This document shows, piece after piece, positions 8,922 through 16,989 of a DNA stretch of 44,156 nucleotides (positions are counted from its first letter, which is position 1; the number at the start of each line of letters is the position of its first letter). The notes beneath the pieces are model-generated. The model was given only the letters and a program-made list of their open reading frames with translations, was not told the origin of the DNA and did no database searches. The DNA lies in assembly GCA_029862165.1 (NCBI GenBank), contig JAOTXU010000024.1, positions 1 to 44,156 of the forward strand. Direction: 5' to 3'. Source of the stretch: Gammaproteobacteria bacterium (GTDB lineage Bacteria; Pseudomonadota; Gammaproteobacteria; Steroidobacterales; JABDKV01). Position numbers and translations under genes: made by a program.

Positions 8922-9518
8922 ATGCGGCTGTACCACTCGCTAATACGATCGACCACGGAATACAAAGCGACTCGAAGTGCGATCGTCATTGCAGCCCTAA
9001 GCTGCCTTACAGCCATCGCCGGCGCGGTGGGCGTCACGGCACGCGCCGAGAATGGCGTCGATAGCTACCGGCTGAAGACGAATGATCGCGTCCGTGTGGT
9101 TGTCTTCGGACACGAGGACCTCTCGGGTGAGTTTGCGGTCGACGAGTCCGGACGCCTGTCGTTGCCGCTCATCCAATATGTGGAGGCGCTCTCGCTCACC
9201 ACCGACGAACTTGAGCGCGCGATTTCCGACAAGCTCAAGCCAGATTACCTGAAGAACCCGCGCGTCAGCGTGGACATATTGAGCTTGCAACCCGTGTATG
9301 TCATCGGCGAAGTGCGCCAGCCAGGGAGCTATCAATACTCAAGCGGAATGACAGTGCTAAACGCAGTGGCGCTCGCGGGCGGTTATACTTATCGTGCATC
9401 CAAGAAGAAGACGACAGTTTTGCAAGCAAATGGCCCGGCCAAGAAAAAGGTGCGCGTGGATGAGGACAGTACCGTGCAACCGGGCGACGTTATCGAGATT
9501 GCAGAGCGATTTTTCTGA
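8922..9518 (+). CDS. Periplasmic polysaccharide export protein, short Wza/OPX type
   Basis: The 198-aa protein has a long N-terminal hydrophobic signal (about residues 20-43), a polysaccharide export domain (YRLKTNDRVRVVVFGHEDLSGEF... LSLPLI..) and one SLBB domain (VYVIGEVRQPGSYQYSSGMTV.. ALAGGYT). There is no lipobox cysteine and no C-terminal amphipathic helix, both of which canonical Wza (about 380 aa) has. It therefore belongs with the short OPX class that cannot itself span the outer membrane, and the beta-barrel encoded 14 bases upstream is the natural partner. GGAGG lies 7 bases before the ATG. An inverted repeat with a 6-bp stem (9528-9542) follows the stop codon, without a T-run. Confidence 0.9.
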   Translation: MRLYHSLIRSTTEYKATRSAIVIAALSCLTAIAGAVGVTARAENGVDSYRLKTNDRVRVVVFGHEDLSGEFAVDESGRLSLPLIQYVEALSLTTDELERAISDKLKPDYLKNPRVSVDILSLQPVYVIGEVRQPGSYQYSSGMTVLNAVALAGGYTYRASKKKTTVLQANGPAKKKVRVDEDSTVQPGDVIEIAERFF

Positions 9519-9603
9519 GAAAATGTAGCTGGCAGCGCCAGCCTTACTAAGGCGATGTTAGCTTTCGGCCGACAATCTGGGCACTGATTACAAGAGACAC
9601 GCA

Positions 9604-11889
9604 ATGCATAAGAAAAAGGTAGTTCCAATCACGGGGAATCCAATATCGGCCCCTCAGCCGTTAACGCCGGAGCCTAAGGAAGTTGGCCTGAAGGAACTGA
9701 TGGGTATCGCGCGCCGGCGTGCTTGGGTGATCGGCGGGATTACGGTATTTTTGACTGCGCTAGCGGCGTTGATCCTAATCAATATCACGCCGCGTTACTC
9801 CACGCACGCGCTGATCATGGTGGACCCCCGCACCGTCAACCTGGATTCTGTCATTGCGGGTCTTGTCGGTGACCCCGAAACTGTGGCCAGCGAGATCGAG
9901 GTTATTCGCTCCAGACGGCTCGCGCACAAGACCATCGCGCGACTGCAGCTGGACACCGTACCCGAATTCAACCCCGCTTTGCGCCCGCCGGGCTTGCTTG
10001 GCAGGTGGCTGGGCACGCGCGGTGCTGACGAGGGCGCCGCAGGAACCGAAATCGGCGAGCTAGTCTATTCAGGCCAGCGAGTCGAAGTTGTCAATGAATT
10101 CCAGAAACGTCTGAGAGTCGAGCCCAAGAAACAATCGCGGGCCATCTCCATCAGCTTCTCGTCGATCGACCGGCTCACCACAGCTCAAGTGGTCAACACG
10201 GTGGCTGATCTGTATTTACTCGACCAGCTGGAGAGCAAGTACGAAGCAATACAACAGGCAACCGGCTGGCTGAACACGCAGGTGTCGGAACTACGAGATA
10301 AAGTGGAGATCTCGGAGAACGCCGTCGAGCGGTATCGACGCGACTCTGGTTTGCTAGAAGGCAAAGGGGTGACTTTGGGCGACCAGCAGTTCACCGAGTT
10401 GAGTACACAGCTAATTCTCGCGCAGGCGAACCTGACAGAAACCCGGGCGCGGCAGCGACAAATCCGGCAGCTTCTGGAATCGTCTGACGGTGTCGAGTCC
10501 GCCGGCGAAGTATTAGGGTCGGCACTGATACAGCGTCTGCGGGAGCAGCAGGCTACGGTCCAGGGCCAAGTCGCCGAATTGTCTGTGGAATATGGCGACC
10601 GGCACCCCACTATGATAAAGCTGCGCGCAGAGGCCGACGATCTGAATTCGAAGATTGCGACCGAGATCGACAAGATCGTCAAGGGATTGGATCACGAGGT
10701 GGAGATAGCCCGCACCCGCGTGAGATCACTGAGCGGCAGCCTGAATAGGATTAAGGGGCAGGTTGCGGAGGCCAATGCGGCCGGTGTCACGCTGCGCGCG
10801 CTTGAGCGCGATGCGCAGGCCAACCGGATGCTGCTCGAAACGATGTTGACGCAGTTCATGCAGACAAGTTCGCAGAGCGACATGTCCAGTCAGCAGGCCG
10901 ACGCCAGGATTATCTCCAGAGCAGACGTTCCGGATTCCCCGACTTACCCACCAACGAAACCTATCCTGGCGCTCACGGCTATTGGGGCCCTGTTCGTCGG
11001 TTTCATATGGGCCTTCGCAAGCGAGATCCTAGACAAAGGCTTTCGGGGTCGTGAGGAGATCGAAGAGTTTACTGGTGTGCCCGCGCTCGGAATCGTGCCG
11101 CGAGTCAAGAGCCTGGCGAGCGGCAAGAAATCGGCGGTCGCTTACATCAAGGACAATCCGCAATCGGCATATGCCGAGTCGATTCGAACGCTGCACTCGG
11201 GCATCTTGATCGCAGCCGGTCAAATAATTCCAAGAACGATCTTGGTCACATCCAGTCAGTCCGGAGAAGGCAAGACAACCACCGCAGTGAGCCTTGCTGA
11301 GATTCTGGCGCTCGACAATCGCCGCGTGGCAATAGTCGATGCAGACAATCGACGACCAGCAGTTCACAGCGCGTACGAAGTGCCGGTCGAACCGGGGCTC
11401 ACCGGGCTGTTGAGCGGGGCTATACGCCTTAGCGATTTGGTGTCCACAGATCGGGCAGAACCCGGTCCTGTTGTCATCCCGGCTGGTAAGACCGTCGCCA
11501 ATGCGCAGAGTCTGTTCGCCTCCGCCGAAATGCGTAATCTACTCAAAAAAATGGAGAAAGAGTTCGATCACATTATTATCGACTCGCCACCGATCATGGC
11601 GGTGTCTGACGCGCTGATCCTGGCCAGTCGCGTCGAATCATCGGTATTTGTAGCAAGGTGGGGTTACACGAGCCGCGAAGCTGTCAAGCATGGTCTGCAG
11701 CAACTCCACAAGGCGGGCGGCAAGCTGGCCGGCGTCCTCCTGTCGATGGTCGACGTGAAACAATACGCGCGCTACGCCTATGGGGACTCCGGCAGCTACG
11801 TTGGCCGCCTCGCACATTACTATGCACATGACACATCGGAAAGCCCGAGGCGCTCCGCTTCGACGGCTTCCCAACAGCCTCCGGGTTAG
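9604..11889 (+). CDS. Polysaccharide copolymerase with BY-kinase domain (Wzc/GumC-type tyrosine autokinase)
   Basis: This 761-aa inner-membrane protein controls chain length and export of the polymer. It has a Wzz-type N-terminus with a first membrane helix at about 40-60, a long periplasmic coiled-coil region (about 200-440), a second helix at about 453-475, and a cytoplasmic BY-kinase. The kinase motifs are complete: Walker A SSQSGEGKTT (550-559), Walker A' VAIVDAD (575-581) and Walker B HIIIDSPP (656-663). A tyrosine cluster, the autophosphorylation site of the family, occupies about 721-741 (YARYAYGD...YYAHD). It lies between the export protein and the flippase gene in the same direction. 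Regulation by a cognate phosphatase is usual, but no such gene is in this window. Confidence 0.95.
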   Translation: MHKKKVVPITGNPISAPQPLTPEPKEVGLKELMGIARRRAWVIGGITVFLTALAALILINITPRYSTHALIMVDPRTVNLDSVIAGLVGDPETVASEIEVIRSRRLAHKTIARLQLDTVPEFNPALRPPGLLGRWLGTRGADEGAAGTEIGELVYSGQRVEVVNEFQKRLRVEPKKQSRAISISFSSIDRLTTAQVVNTVADLYLLDQLESKYEAIQQATGWLNTQVSELRDKVEISENAVERYRRDSGLLEGKGVTLGDQQFTELSTQLILAQANLTETRARQRQIRQLLESSDGVESAGEVLGSALIQRLREQQATVQGQVAELSVEYGDRHPTMIKLRAEADDLNSKIATEIDKIVKGLDHEVEIARTRVRSLSGSLNRIKGQVAEANAAGVTLRALERDAQANRMLLETMLTQFMQTSSQSDMSSQQADARIISRADVPDSPTYPPTKPILALTAIGALFVGFIWAFASEILDKGFRGREEIEEFTGVPALGIVPRVKSLASGKKSAVAYIKDNPQSAYAESIRTLHSGILIAAGQIIPRTILVTSSQSGEGKTTTAVSLAEILALDNRRVAIVDADNRRPAVHSAYEVPVEPGLTGLLSGAIRLSDLVSTDRAEPGPVVIPAGKTVANAQSLFASAEMRNLLKKMEKEFDHIIIDSPPIMAVSDALILASRVESSVFVARWGYTSREAVKHGLQQLHKAGGKLAGVLLSMVDVKQYARYAYGDSGSYVGRLAHYYAHDTSESPRRSASTASQQPPG

Positions 11890-11907
11890 CCCACCGCGCA
11901 GTCGATC

Positions 11908-13248
11908 GTGCCGCTGGGGCCGAGCGGATCCAGGAAGCTGCTGCTGATGATCGAAGGCAGCATGGTTCGCGGCTCCACGCCGATCTTCATCTGGCGGATC
12001 AGCGGCGCCGGTATTGTGTTTGTCACTCATGTCATGTTGGCGCGCTGGATGGGGGCGGCGGAGCTTGGCGTATATGTGCTGACGTTTTCGTGGTTCCTGC
12101 TGCTTGCGACGCTGGCCGGTGCTGGTCTGCGCCAGGCGGCCATTCGTTTTGTCGGCTATGGACTGGCTAACGAGGATTACGGCTACATTCAGCGCTTCGT
12201 CAACACCAGTACCGGTGTTGTGCTTGTCGTCAGCCTCGTTATTGCCGCTATTGGCGTATTGGTTGTCAGCGTCGGAGGGGGTGTCGGGCCCGATGCGTTA
12301 ACCAAGCCCTTTCTGATCGCGATGCTGGCCATCCCGTTGTATGCAGTGATGTCGTTCCATTTGGGCGTTGCCAATGCGTGCGCGTGGTTTTCGCTGAGCT
12401 TTTTCCCGAACATGTTTTTGCGCCCGCTGCTTTTTCTGATGGCATTGATTGTAGCCTCGGTGCTTGCGCCTCGGCTCACGGCAACGTTAGCGATGGGCTT
12501 GCATGGGCTGGTTATCACGGCAGTGGCCATTATCGCAATCTACGTCGTAAGGTCCCGTCTGGCGCTGCATCGCTTCGGTCCAGCGTCGCAGACCGAGTTG
12601 CGTCTTTGGATACGTACCGGCGTGCCGCTGCTGATCATTACACTGTTCAGCGCCTATTCGCTCGAACTGAACCTTATCCTGCTAGGCGCATTCTTACCCA
12701 GCAGCGACATTGCTATTTTCAACGCGTGTTATCGATTGGCGTTACTGCTCGCGTTCGGACTATTTGCCGTCGACGCGTACATCTCACCGCAAATCGCCAC
12801 ACTCAATGCTCGCGACGATCGGCAGAACCTGCAGCGCGTCATCACGCACGCGACGCTGCTGCGGGTCGGCGGCGCGGTCGCTGCAACGGTGCTTTTTGCT
12901 GTCTTCGGCAAGTCACTACTTGGGTTGTTCGGCGCGGAGTTCGTCGGGGGCTATTCTGCACTCATGATGTTGACGTTCGGACAGGTTGTTCATGCGGCTT
13001 CTGGGCCCAGTACAAAACTGTTGAGTATTGGTGGTCACCAGGACCAGTGTCTATATGTATTTGCCGTGTCGTTCGCGTTGCTGGCCGGGCTCACAGCCTT
13101 GCTGGCACCGGCCTACGGTATTTTTGGCGCCGCAGTGGCCGCCTTCTGCGGGGTCGCTCTTTGGTCGGTCTGGCTTGCAGTGCTGGTCACCCGCCACATG
13201 CAGATCCGGCCTACGATTCTGTCGGCGTACACGCCGGCGCATAGATGA
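11908..13248 (+). CDS. Wzx-like flippase, MOP superfamily
   Basis: The 446-aa integral membrane protein has about 12-14 hydrophobic segments evenly spread along its length, with short loops. This matches the polysaccharide transporter branch of the MOP superfamily, which flips undecaprenyl-linked repeat units across the inner membrane. It follows the tyrosine kinase by 18 bases. The assigned start is GTG 11908; ATG 11947 (MIEGSM) is a good alternative, because the first helix begins soon after it (IFIWRISGAGIVF). It ends 3 bases before the convergent hydrolase-like gene. An inverted repeat GCGCCG/CGGCGC at 13261-13277, inside the end of that neighbour, may help to end transcription, though it has no T-run. 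Confidence 0.88.
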   Translation: MPLGPSGSRKLLLMIEGSMVRGSTPIFIWRISGAGIVFVTHVMLARWMGAAELGVYVLTFSWFLLLATLAGAGLRQAAIRFVGYGLANEDYGYIQRFVNTSTGVVLVVSLVIAAIGVLVVSVGGGVGPDALTKPFLIAMLAIPLYAVMSFHLGVANACAWFSLSFFPNMFLRPLLFLMALIVASVLAPRLTATLAMGLHGLVITAVAIIAIYVVRSRLALHRFGPASQTELRLWIRTGVPLLIITLFSAYSLELNLILLGAFLPSSDIAIFNACYRLALLLAFGLFAVDAYISPQIATLNARDDRQNLQRVITHATLLRVGGAVAATVLFAVFGKSLLGLFGAEFVGGYSALMMLTFGQVVHAASGPSTKLLSIGGHQDQCLYVFAVSFALLAGLTALLAPAYGIFGAAVAAFCGVALWSVWLAVLVTRHMQIRPTILSAYTPAHR

Positions 13249-13251
13249 CAT

Positions 13252-15738
13252 CTAGGGTTCGCGCCGGCCAACGGCGCACCGCCTACGTATCAACCCTAGG
13301 AATAGACACCAAACCAACCACAACGGATCTATGGCGCCAGCACCACCTGCACCCGGCGTGTCGTTAGCGTCCTTCGGATCAGTGCCCGCATCCACTTCGA
13401 CACCGTCCGTGACACTGTCATCGTCGGTGTCAGCGTCGGCAGGATCGGTGGACAAAGAGAATTCTTCTGCATTGGTAAGACCATCGTTGTCGCTATCGCC
13501 CGCCCCTGTTTCATCTAAATCGCCAAAGTGCTCGAGTTCCCAGGCATCGGGCAAACTATCGCTGTCAGAATCTACGATAACCAGGATGGTAATATCGTCA
13601 GTCACGCTACCAGTGTCAGCAATACAGGTCAGTGTGAAACTGCTGTCCGCAGTGAGCGGTCCGACAAAATCCGCGCCCGCTGTCGCGCGCGTTCCGGACC
13701 AGGCGCCCGAGGCTAAGCAACTGTCGGCGCCGGAACTGGTCCAACTCAGGGTGACTTTGCTGCCGTAAGCCGCCGTCGGAGGTCCACTCAACGTGAGCAT
13801 TGGCGCCGGAGGCGCTGAACTGACAGTGATGTTAACGTTATCACTGACGAGGCCGCCTGCACCGGTGCAAGTCAGGGTAAAGGTACTGGTAACCCCCAGC
13901 GGTCCCATCGTCTCGCTGCCGGCGGTGGCTTTGGCACCAGACCAATCACCGGAAGCGACACAGCTGTCGGCATCGGTTGATGACCAGTTAAGGTCGCTAC
14001 TGCCACCCTCGTCGACGACCACAGGCGACGCATCTAACACTACAGTCGGCCCCGGTGGGGTCGCGTTAGCATCGGAAAAGGCGACGTACATCGGCGAACC
14101 CGTTAAGGTAATGTTGCTGCCGCTCAGGGCGTCCAGTGCCCCATACAAAGTCTTGATTGTATCGATTCGATTGGCATCAAGACCGGTTTTGAGAGTAGCG
14201 ATATCGGTGGTGACACGGGCCTCAGGATATACCCAGGCCACCAACATGCCGTCGCCGTCGGCACCGTCAGGATCAGTGAATTCGTAACTCCAAATATTGG
14301 TTTGCGGCTTGGAGTGAGCTGCAAACTCAAGACCATCGAGTGCATCGACCATAATCGCATAAGCGACATAGGCCGGCTTCGTTGGCCCCAAGCGCTTTGC
14401 GTCACCGCTCGCACCCGGCACATTCATACGAAACCCGAAGTGATTTTCAGGGTACTCAATATCATCTTCACGATCATAATAGTTGTACCAGAATAACTGA
14501 CTGACTTTCTTGGTTGCCAGTGCAACTAGATGCGCCTTAATGGCATACACTGCGTGGTCGTGGCGCGTAAAGCCTAGCGTGGGTGTAGTGTCAGGAGAGC
14601 CTTGCGGATAGCCAAATCCTCCATCCGGGTTGTTGTTCCCATGTTGGGGCGCACCCATTTCTGCCACTATTAATTTTTGAGGTCCACCATTTGTCACCAT
14701 AATTTCGTGGATGCCGTTTATGTGATCTTTCAGCCACTGGCCATTTTCTCTAAACGCCTTTGTTCCTGTGCCATCACTTTCTGGTGAAGGAAAAACCTCT
14801 GATCCAGACGCCCACGGATATACATCAAATCCAAGCGCATCAAAGAACTGGGCAGCCTCGCTTTGGGCAAATGAAAGGAAATCAGTATGGCTATAATTGT
14901 TTTTAAAACTATTCATTAATTCTACATTCGCTAAACCACGAGCATCTAATTCAGCACGAACCCGTTGGGCCTTGGCTGCTAAATTGAAATAGTAAAAGGG
15001 GAGATCATTTTGACCCCCGCCGTTTTCCTCAATTCCCAGTTGCCAGATGGGCACGGAGGTGCCCTGAGCGATTATCTCGTCAAGATAAAGCCCAAATCGC
15101 GCGCTGAGAGCATCTAAGAACTCGCTAGTAACCGCAACAGAATCATCTGTTTCCCAGTCAGTCCCGTTGAGTATTGGTAAGTCCTGCAGCCCGTAGATGT
15201 CTTGATATTCTTTAATGTCATGCGCAAACCAGGCCGGGGATGAAGTATTCCAGGTTTTTCTTTTTATCCAACCGGACAAGTATGGGTCTTGCGTAGCAGC
15301 ATGAACCATAGCGAAAAATGAGTCGGTATTAAGTGTCCGTTCGGCCACGGTTTTGGCAGGCAGCACTGAAAACCCATAATCGATATAGAAACCTGCGTCT
15401 TGTGGCGGAAACCGCACCTTTGACGAATTGGTGGTGAAGTGCAGGTCATAGTGGCCAACAGTTGATGACGGCAATGACAATGTCGTAGCTTGGCCTAAGG
15501 GTAATGACTGCGGCGTCGATAGTTGCTCGCCCGCGGGGCCAAGCCACTGCACGAACACTTCAGCACCGGGGACACCCGGATCGCTTACTTGCACAGAAAA
15601 CGAAGTTGATGCCCCCGGATTGAACACATGATCGGAGCTTAAATCGGGGAATGTGATATCGGCATCGTTTGCAAAAGAAATTGTAGACCATAGGCACAAA
15701 ACCCAAGTCGTCCGTAACAGCGCCTTTGCACCTATCAT
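13252..15738 (-). CDS. Secreted glycoside-hydrolase-like protein with Ig-like domains, calcium repeats and a C-terminal sorting tail
   Basis: The 828-aa protein starts at ATG 15736-15738 with a signal peptide (MIGAKALLRTTWVLCLWSTI, ending SFA before NDAD). An N-terminal beta-sandwich is followed by an alpha/beta region (about 110-460) with features of a TIM-barrel glycosidase: WQLGIEENG (about 232-240), ALGFDVYPW and LIVAEMGAPQHG. The Glu residues near 236 and 359 are candidate acid/base and nucleophile; the family is not identified. Two Ig-like repeats follow, each with a CVASGDWSG or CLASGAWSG motif. Then come thrombospondin-type-3-like Asp-rich repeats (DSDNDGL, DTDDDS; about 725-800). The end is Gly-rich, then a hydrophobic helix (DPLWLVWCLFLGL), then RRR, a GlyGly-CTERM-like tripartite sorting signal. 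It is convergent with the flippase. The N-terminal part seems less GC-rich than its neighbours. Confidence 0.75.
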   Translation of the reverse strand: MIGAKALLRTTWVLCLWSTISFANDADITFPDLSSDHVFNPGASTSFSVQVSDPGVPGAEVFVQWLGPAGEQLSTPQSLPLGQATTLSLPSSTVGHYDLHFTTNSSKVRFPPQDAGFYIDYGFSVLPAKTVAERTLNTDSFFAMVHAATQDPYLSGWIKRKTWNTSSPAWFAHDIKEYQDIYGLQDLPILNGTDWETDDSVAVTSEFLDALSARFGLYLDEIIAQGTSVPIWQLGIEENGGGQNDLPFYYFNLAAKAQRVRAELDARGLANVELMNSFKNNYSHTDFLSFAQSEAAQFFDALGFDVYPWASGSEVFPSPESDGTGTKAFRENGQWLKDHINGIHEIMVTNGGPQKLIVAEMGAPQHGNNNPDGGFGYPQGSPDTTPTLGFTRHDHAVYAIKAHLVALATKKVSQLFWYNYYDREDDIEYPENHFGFRMNVPGASGDAKRLGPTKPAYVAYAIMVDALDGLEFAAHSKPQTNIWSYEFTDPDGADGDGMLVAWVYPEARVTTDIATLKTGLDANRIDTIKTLYGALDALSGSNITLTGSPMYVAFSDANATPPGPTVVLDASPVVVDEGGSSDLNWSSTDADSCVASGDWSGAKATAGSETMGPLGVTSTFTLTCTGAGGLVSDNVNITVSSAPPAPMLTLSGPPTAAYGSKVTLSWTSSGADSCLASGAWSGTRATAGADFVGPLTADSSFTLTCIADTGSVTDDITILVIVDSDSDSLPDAWELEHFGDLDETGAGDSDNDGLTNAEEFSLSTDPADADTDDDSVTDGVEVDAGTDPKDANDTPGAGGAGAIDPLWLVWCLFLGLIRRRCAVGRREP

Positions 15739-15747
15739 GATAGGTGC
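15728..15747. repeat. Perfect 20-bp palindrome over the start of the hydrolase-like gene
   Basis: GCACCTATCA followed directly by its exact reverse complement. It spans the ATG start codon of the leftward gene (15736-15738). On the RNA it could form a hairpin that hides the start, or on DNA act as an operator. No ribosome site of normal strength is seen before this start. Confidence 0.6.
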
Positions 15748-16199
15748 CACGTTGAATAATTCGGACAGGAATCCAGACTTAGAACCGCAAACGAATGTCG
15801 GATGCTGTAGGAGGGGAGGCGATTGGTGCGTTCCAACTGCAGATTAAGTAAGTTCCCGGAACTAAGGGACCATGGTTGGAGCATTGCGAGTAGTGCTATT
15901 TTTTGCTCGGTTACCGTCATGCAGGGCCTTATTTCTCAAGCCCCCGTCAAAACAGTGAGCGTCATACTGCGCTCTCTTTGGCAACCCCCCTTAGCAATCC
16001 AATTAACGCTCGGAGAGGGAACCCTTGCGTTACTATCTTAAGATGAGTGTTCCTTTTCGAAGGATTTATCGTAGTTGTTCACAGTGAAAGGTCGTGTGAT
16101 GCAAGTCACAGTAGGAGTCGTCGATTAGCTTATGTCGAAGAAAAAACTTATGACAAACATTGCTTTTTTGTCGCCAGCCATAGCTACCATCTAGACTTT

Positions 16200-16275
16200 T
16201 TCGCTATCAAGAATGAGTTCTAAGAGTCCAAAAGCCAAACCAAGGCAACTGAAGCTGATTTTGCCTTGCGGATGA
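16200..16275 (+). pseudogene. REP-associated tyrosine transposase (RAYT) remnant, with the first copy of a 25-bp repeat
   Basis: ATG 16213 opens a 20-codon frame ending at TGA 16273-16275. Its product contains KPRQLKLILPCG, which resembles the N-terminal motif (K-P-R-Q-L-x-L, usually followed by a Trp-Gly-Gly stretch) of Y1/RAYT transposases; the rest of the gene is absent. Bases 16200-16224 (TTCGCTATCAAGAATG, then AGTTCTAAG) recur exactly at 29257-29281. This lies in the 605-base gap between the hydrolase-like gene and the small membrane protein; apart from the palindrome at 15728 I see nothing else there. The transposase assignment is an inference from a short match. Confidence 0.45.
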
Positions 16276-16343
16276 TGCTCTGGCCCGGTTTCTTAAAAAG
16301 GGGTTATCATTGCTTGCGACCAACTCGACCCCGGGAGAAGATT

Positions 16344-16682
16344 TTGGGCGATCAAGAAACAATTGGCGAACAACGCTTGCTGGCACTGATCAGCTATATC
16401 CTTCATTTGGTCGGATCCATCACGGCGCTGCCGAGCCTCATCGCGTTGGTCATCAATTACGTGAAACGCAAACCGCGCCTGGACCTAAGTAGCCATCATC
16501 GCTGGATGATTCGCACATTTTGGTGGACGATCCTGTGGATGGTGCTCGGGTGGATTCTGTTCGTTACGGTGATTCTGATACCGCTGGCCTGGATCATTTT
16601 CGCAGTGGCGTGGTTGTGGTGGATTTATCGGCACGTCCGCGGTCTCATTGTGCTCCTGGATGGCCGGGATATGCCGTCTTGA
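16344..16682 (+). CDS. Small membrane protein, DUF4870/Tic20-like
   Basis: The 112-aa protein begins MGDQETIGEQRLLALISYI and has three to four hydrophobic segments, with a conserved-looking LSSHHRWMIRTFWW between the first two and RHVRGLIVLLDGRDMP at the end. This layout matches small DUF4870-like membrane proteins of unknown function. I chose TTG 16344 because GGGAGAAG lies shortly upstream and the family starts close to the ISYI helix. The 26 residues encoded further upstream (from 16266) are basic and unlike the family. It stands alone between two long gaps. Confidence 0.7.
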   Translation: MGDQETIGEQRLLALISYILHLVGSITALPSLIALVINYVKRKPRLDLSSHHRWMIRTFWWTILWMVLGWILFVTVILIPLAWIIFAVAWLWWIYRHVRGLIVLLDGRDMPS

Positions 16683-16748
16683 TTCCCGGGTGTACGCAAC
16701 TGCGTTGAATTTGCGGTGATCAGTTATGCACAGGCAGGTGGAGAGCAA

Positions 16749-16889
16749 ATGCTCGAATACGTGTCTGAACTAGAATTTATTTTGGCTTTCCATCTTGGCA
16801 TGCCGGTACGCGCGAAAATGATCAACTCCAATCTCGTGCGCCAGCAACAGACCCCTTTAGGCAAAGATCGCGCGTGGGACATTCTTTGA
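16749..16889 (+). CDS. Possible 46-aa protein of unknown function
   Basis: An ATG at 16749 is preceded by GGAG at a 5-base spacing and opens 46 codons (begins MLEYVSELEFILAFHLG, ends KDRAWDIL). The gap between the DUF4870-like gene and the oxidase-like gene (307 bases) contains nothing else that I recognise. The good ribosome site argues for a gene; the short length, lack of any family and lack of membrane segment argue against. It could also be the tail of a decayed gene. Confidence 0.3.
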   Translation: MLEYVSELEFILAFHLGMPVRAKMINSNLVRQQQTPLGKDRAWDIL

Positions 16890-16989
16890 ACTCGACGAGA
16901 ACCTCCTCATCGCTCCTGATCCGGCCCCAAACACACGTAGACTTGACTCCTAATCACCGGTATCTTCCGTCGCTCAAAGAGGAGCCTGC

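Noticed and set aside
12378..13244. 288-aa open frame on the same strand as the flippase gene
   Set aside because: It is a shifted frame of the flippase gene, rich in Arg, Cys and His, with no domain; the flippase frame has regular membrane helices.
16941..16955. FNR-like TTGAC-N5-ATCAC before the 450-aa oxidase homologue
   Set aside because: Spacing is off by one and the second half is imperfect; not enough to support a site.
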